This document shows, in pieces, positions 6,696 through 10,502 of a stretch of 10,502 nt of DNA. The position numbers were made by a program, and so were the translations under genes. This DNA is from an uncultured Flavihumibacter sp. GTDB taxonomy: Bacteria; Bacteroidota; Bacteroidia; Chitinophagales; Chitinophagaceae. A model generated the notes under the pieces. It was not told where the DNA came from and ran no database searches. It was given only the letters and a program-made list of their open reading frames with translations. How positions within the stretch are numbered: position 1 is the stretch's first letter; the number at the start of each line of letters is the position of its first letter. The stretch is from positions 1 through 10,502 of the forward strand of contig CAMLPA010000084.1 in assembly GCA_946481605.1 (NCBI GenBank). The letters are read 5' to 3'.

Positions 6696-8669
6696 TTATT
6701 TAACCGGAATTTTTACTACTGTAAGCGAATAAGGAGGCAATGTTAGGAAAATTTTATTCCCTTTCACCGGCAACGTTGCCGTGGAAGGCGTAACGGCTGC
6801 CGGGTTATCCAGTGTATTCACGGTGGAAAGTTCATTTTTCATCACCAGCGTTGTACCTGTTTTTCCAGAAGGTTTCGCGCCATCCAACTGAACCACTTCA
6901 TCTTTCGATGTACCAGATGCGTTTACGAGTTTCACAATCACTTCTTTATTGGGCTGATCCAGTACGGCAGAGGCATACAGACTATCCTGTCCTGCGGGCA
7001 CACCATTGTTTCCTGCAATCGAAAGCGTATGCGTTCCCTTATTGGTGGAATACAGTTTTTGTACGTAATAATTGGGGGTTCCGTGAATGCGGAGGTTATC
7101 GACCCAGATCATGTCCGGGCGCCATTGCCAGCCGTCGATATGCGCGAACAGGGGCGCGTAGGATGCCATGTGAATCACACCTGCATTCCGTTCGAGCCCG
7201 GTGAGGAAAGCGGCTTCAGCGAGTGCCGTCTGCCAGTTGTTTTCGTTTTTCACGCTCACCGTTTTATCGCTCTGGGCCGCGTATTCACCTGCGAATATTT
7301 TGGGACCGTTCCGGTCGTATTTGTCGTAGCGGGAAGCATTCTGAAGGAACCATTCGGGTCTCCTGTAATAGTGTTCATCGATGATGTCCACTTTCATGCG
7401 ACGCATAGCGGTATCGAGGAGATTAAAGCGATCCCCGTCGGGATCGGTACCGGAACTGCCTACAATTTTGATTTCAGGGTATTTCGCTTTGATGGCTTGC
7501 TGAAAAACAGCGAGACGTTCCAGGTACTGCGGTCCCCAGTTTTCGTTCCCGATGCCGATCATCTTGAGGTTGAACGGCGCGGGATGTCCCATTTCAGCGC
7601 GTTTCTTTCCCCACGTGGTGTTTGCGTCGCCATTGGCGAACTCAATCAGATCGAGCGCATCCTGCACATAAGGACCTAGTTGGTCCATCGGCACCACTTC
7701 AGCAGTATTGAACTGGCAGGCCATGCCGCAGTTCAGGATGGGCAAAGCCTCAGCGCCAATGTCTTCCGCGATCTGGAAGTATTCAAAGAAACCCAGGCCA
7801 AAGGTCTGGTAGTAATCCGGTGTTGGGCGGTGCGCGAACTCTGTGTTCCACCTGTTCACAATCAGTTGTCTTTCTTCAACGGGGCCTATCGTTTTTTTCC
7901 ATTGGTATCTTACAGAAAGATCATGCCCTTCCACAATACAACCGCCGGGAAAACGGATGAACCCGGGTTTCATATCGGCCAGCATCTGGATCATATCCGC
8001 ACGCATACCGCCGGAACGCCCCTTCCAGGTATCCGATGGAAAAAGTGAGATCATATCCATATCCACTTTGCCATTCCCTTCCAGCCAGATGTTCAGCTTC
8101 CCTTTCATCGCCGTTCCTCCGGCAACAAATCCGGCACCCTGCTTTTTGGTCCATTTTCCATTGGTGGGTGCGAGCGCTATCGTTTCTCCACCCAGTGTTT
8201 TCCCCGCTTCATCCACGAGTTCCACATGCAGTTTTATACCGTTGTTTTCTGTTCTGTATTGCAGTGAAAAATCGTAACGTACTGCGTTCTTCACCCCCAT
8301 TCCCCGGAAGCCTTCGTTCGTTAAGCCAAGGTCTCCCTTTGAAGTATTGTGCAGCAACACCTGTATGAACCTGGGGTTTGCCGACTCTTTTTCCTGGCGG
8401 TTCTGCACCACTACCGTTCCTTCCCGGAATTGTTTTTGCTGAACGGTCCAGCCCATCAATGGTTTATAGAATTCGAAGGAACGGTTCTTCACCAGTTCGG
8501 CATAAATTCCGCCATCAGCCCCCATATTGATGTCTTCAAAAAAAACACCCCACATTACCGGACTCACTTCAGCTACGGGGCTCTTTACATTTACTTTCAG
8601 CTGGGCTGAAACATACTGACCGGAACAAAGTCCGGCCAGTAATCCCAGCAATTTTATCTTTTGCTTCAT
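6696..8669 (-). CDS. GH51 alpha-L-arabinofuranosidase, long form with N-terminal CBM-like domain
   Basis: Exported retaining enzyme that removes terminal alpha-L-arabinofuranosyl residues from arabinan, arabinoxylan or oligomers. The 657 residues begin with a signal peptide ending QYVSA/Q (near 22), then a conserved lead VSPVMWGVFFEDINMGADGG (35-54). A beta-sandwich resembling a CBM4-type carbohydrate-binding module spans about 70-215. The (beta/alpha)8 domain has RFPGGCIVEG (239-248), E376 in IGIGNENWGP (371-380) as acid/base, DEHYYRRP (431-438), and E462 in IFAGEYAA (458-465) as nucleophile. A C-terminal beta domain runs from about 540 to LPPYSLTVVKIPVK. This is the architecture of plant-like and Bacteroides long GH51 enzymes. 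Spacing is 47 bases after the first GH51 gene and 11 before GH43. The Cys16 context (AGLC) is a poor lipobox. Confidence 0.94.
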   Translation of the reverse strand: MKQKIKLLGLLAGLCSGQYVSAQLKVNVKSPVAEVSPVMWGVFFEDINMGADGGIYAELVKNRSFEFYKPLMGWTVQQKQFREGTVVVQNRQEKESANPRFIQVLLHNTSKGDLGLTNEGFRGMGVKNAVRYDFSLQYRTENNGIKLHVELVDEAGKTLGGETIALAPTNGKWTKKQGAGFVAGGTAMKGKLNIWLEGNGKVDMDMISLFPSDTWKGRSGGMRADMIQMLADMKPGFIRFPGGCIVEGHDLSVRYQWKKTIGPVEERQLIVNRWNTEFAHRPTPDYYQTFGLGFFEYFQIAEDIGAEALPILNCGMACQFNTAEVVPMDQLGPYVQDALDLIEFANGDANTTWGKKRAEMGHPAPFNLKMIGIGNENWGPQYLERLAVFQQAIKAKYPEIKIVGSSGTDPDGDRFNLLDTAMRRMKVDIIDEHYYRRPEWFLQNASRYDKYDRNGPKIFAGEYAAQSDKTVSVKNENNWQTALAEAAFLTGLERNAGVIHMASYAPLFAHIDGWQWRPDMIWVDNLRIHGTPNYYVQKLYSTNKGTHTLSIAGNNGVPAGQDSLYASAVLDQPNKEVIVKLVNASGTSKDEVVQLDGAKPSGKTGTTLVMKNELSTVNTLDNPAAVTPSTATLPVKGNKIFLTLPPYSLTVVKIPVK

Positions 8670-8716
8670 ACAGTTTATTCTTCCTGATAGATTATTTCAG
8701 AACATTAATCGGTTGT

Positions 8717-10252
<1,536 letters not shown>

Positions 10253-10448
10253 TGTCAGTTGTTGTTTGTGTTGAAAGAATGACGCGAAGGCTTCCTGTAA
10301 GGAAATATGACCACGGTGAATGGTTGAACCCACAGCGCAGGGCGCCGGGAAAGCAGGCAGAACAATCGCATAACTCAGTTTACATTAAGAATAAAAGCCC
10401 TTAACAAAAAGTATGCGCCGCAGATGCAACGCAACCAATCATATAGTT
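10253..10448 (-). other. Long untranslated leader of the hydrolase operon
   Basis: This gene-free stretch of about 200 bases lies between the start of the first GH51 gene and the operator candidate. The only open frame is the GTG-led extension from 10333, judged untranslated. The middle (about 10320-10365) is locally G+C-rich with GGCGCC; the outer part is A+T-rich. I could not place a Bacteroidota promoter with both -33 TTTG and -7 TAnnTTTG elements. The nearest -7-like string is TATGATTG on the minus strand, ending at 10436, just downstream of the operator. Confidence 0.4.
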
Positions 10449-10467
10449 ATTTGTACTTTTTACACTT
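10449..10467. promoter_or_regulatory. Palindromic operator candidate upstream of the hydrolase operon
   Basis: The plus strand reads ATTTGTACTTTTTACACTT. It has the same TGTA...TACA palindrome with a 13-base core (10452-10464) as the araB site, and agrees with that site (minus strand) at 16 of 19 bases. The distance to the GH51 ATG is about 197 bases, longer than at araB, but a -7-like string lies just downstream of it on the minus strand. Shared control of polymer breakdown and ribulose metabolism by one repressor is the simplest reading. Confidence 0.6.
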
Positions 10468-10492
10468 ATAACTTTAAACGCAAACTAAAGAT

Positions 10493-10502
10493 AAGTGTAA
10501 AT
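10493..10502. promoter_or_regulatory. Cut half-copy of the same operator motif
   Basis: The last ten bases, AAGTGTAAAT, match the first ten of the araB site (AAGTGTAAAA) except the final base. The window ends before a second half could be seen. If complete, it would be a second operator beside the first, about 44 bases away, or one serving a gene beyond the edge. Confidence 0.35.

Noticed and set aside
10253..10333. A 27-codon N-terminal extension of the short GH51 enzyme from a GTG
   Set aside because: It would place a signal peptide internally; the ATG at 10252 gives a proper one at the N-terminus.
10379..10386. TTTACATT in the leader as another operator half-site
   Set aside because: Only one half resembles the motif; the matching half is absent at the right distance.

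Overview
The window reads as one strand (minus) of a Bacteroidota chromosome, probably a Chitinophagaceae-type soil or plant-associated degrader. The support is the set of exported glycoside hydrolases (GH51, GH43, GH97), short intergenic gaps, weak Shine-Dalgarno signals, and protein wording that resembles Bacteroides and Chitinophaga enzymes. The family-level placement is inference; no rRNA or other marker gene is present. The theme is breakdown and use of L-arabinose polymers (arabinan, and arabinose side chains of pectin or arabinoxylan).

Layout, in the direction of transcription (right to left). The right edge (10253-10502) is a gene-free leader with a palindromic operator candidate at 10449-10467 and a cut half-copy at the very end. 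Five exported proteins then follow with gaps of 47, 11, 30 and 15 bases, so they probably form one operon: a 511-residue GH51 alpha-L-arabinofuranosidase, a 657-residue GH51 alpha-L-arabinofuranosidase of a different architecture, a GH43 endo-1,5-alpha-L-arabinanase, a lipoprotein aldose 1-epimerase, and a GH97 enzyme of the retaining alpha-galactosidase type. Next is a gene-poor stretch of about 730 bases (1832-2565) carrying short interspersed repeat relics, a possible gene remnant, and a second copy of the operator. Last come araB (L-ribulokinase) and the first 44 codons of araD (L-ribulose-5-phosphate 4-epimerase), which share an ATGA stop/start overlap. araD runs off the left edge.

How the parts fit: the arabinanase cuts the arabinan backbone, and the two GH51 enzymes release arabinofuranose from side chains and oligomers. 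The GH97 enzyme may remove alpha-galactosyl or beta-L-arabinopyranosyl ends, which are stereochemically equivalent. The mutarotase interconverts anomers of the released sugar before uptake. AraB and AraD carry ribulose through to xylulose 5-phosphate. Isomerase (AraA), transporter, SusC/SusD pair and regulator are not in the window. The most useful new observation is a 19-base palindromic motif matching at 16 of 19 positions in front of both the hydrolase operon and araB, which suggests a shared arabinose-responsive repressor. I saw no sign of an entirely new type of system.
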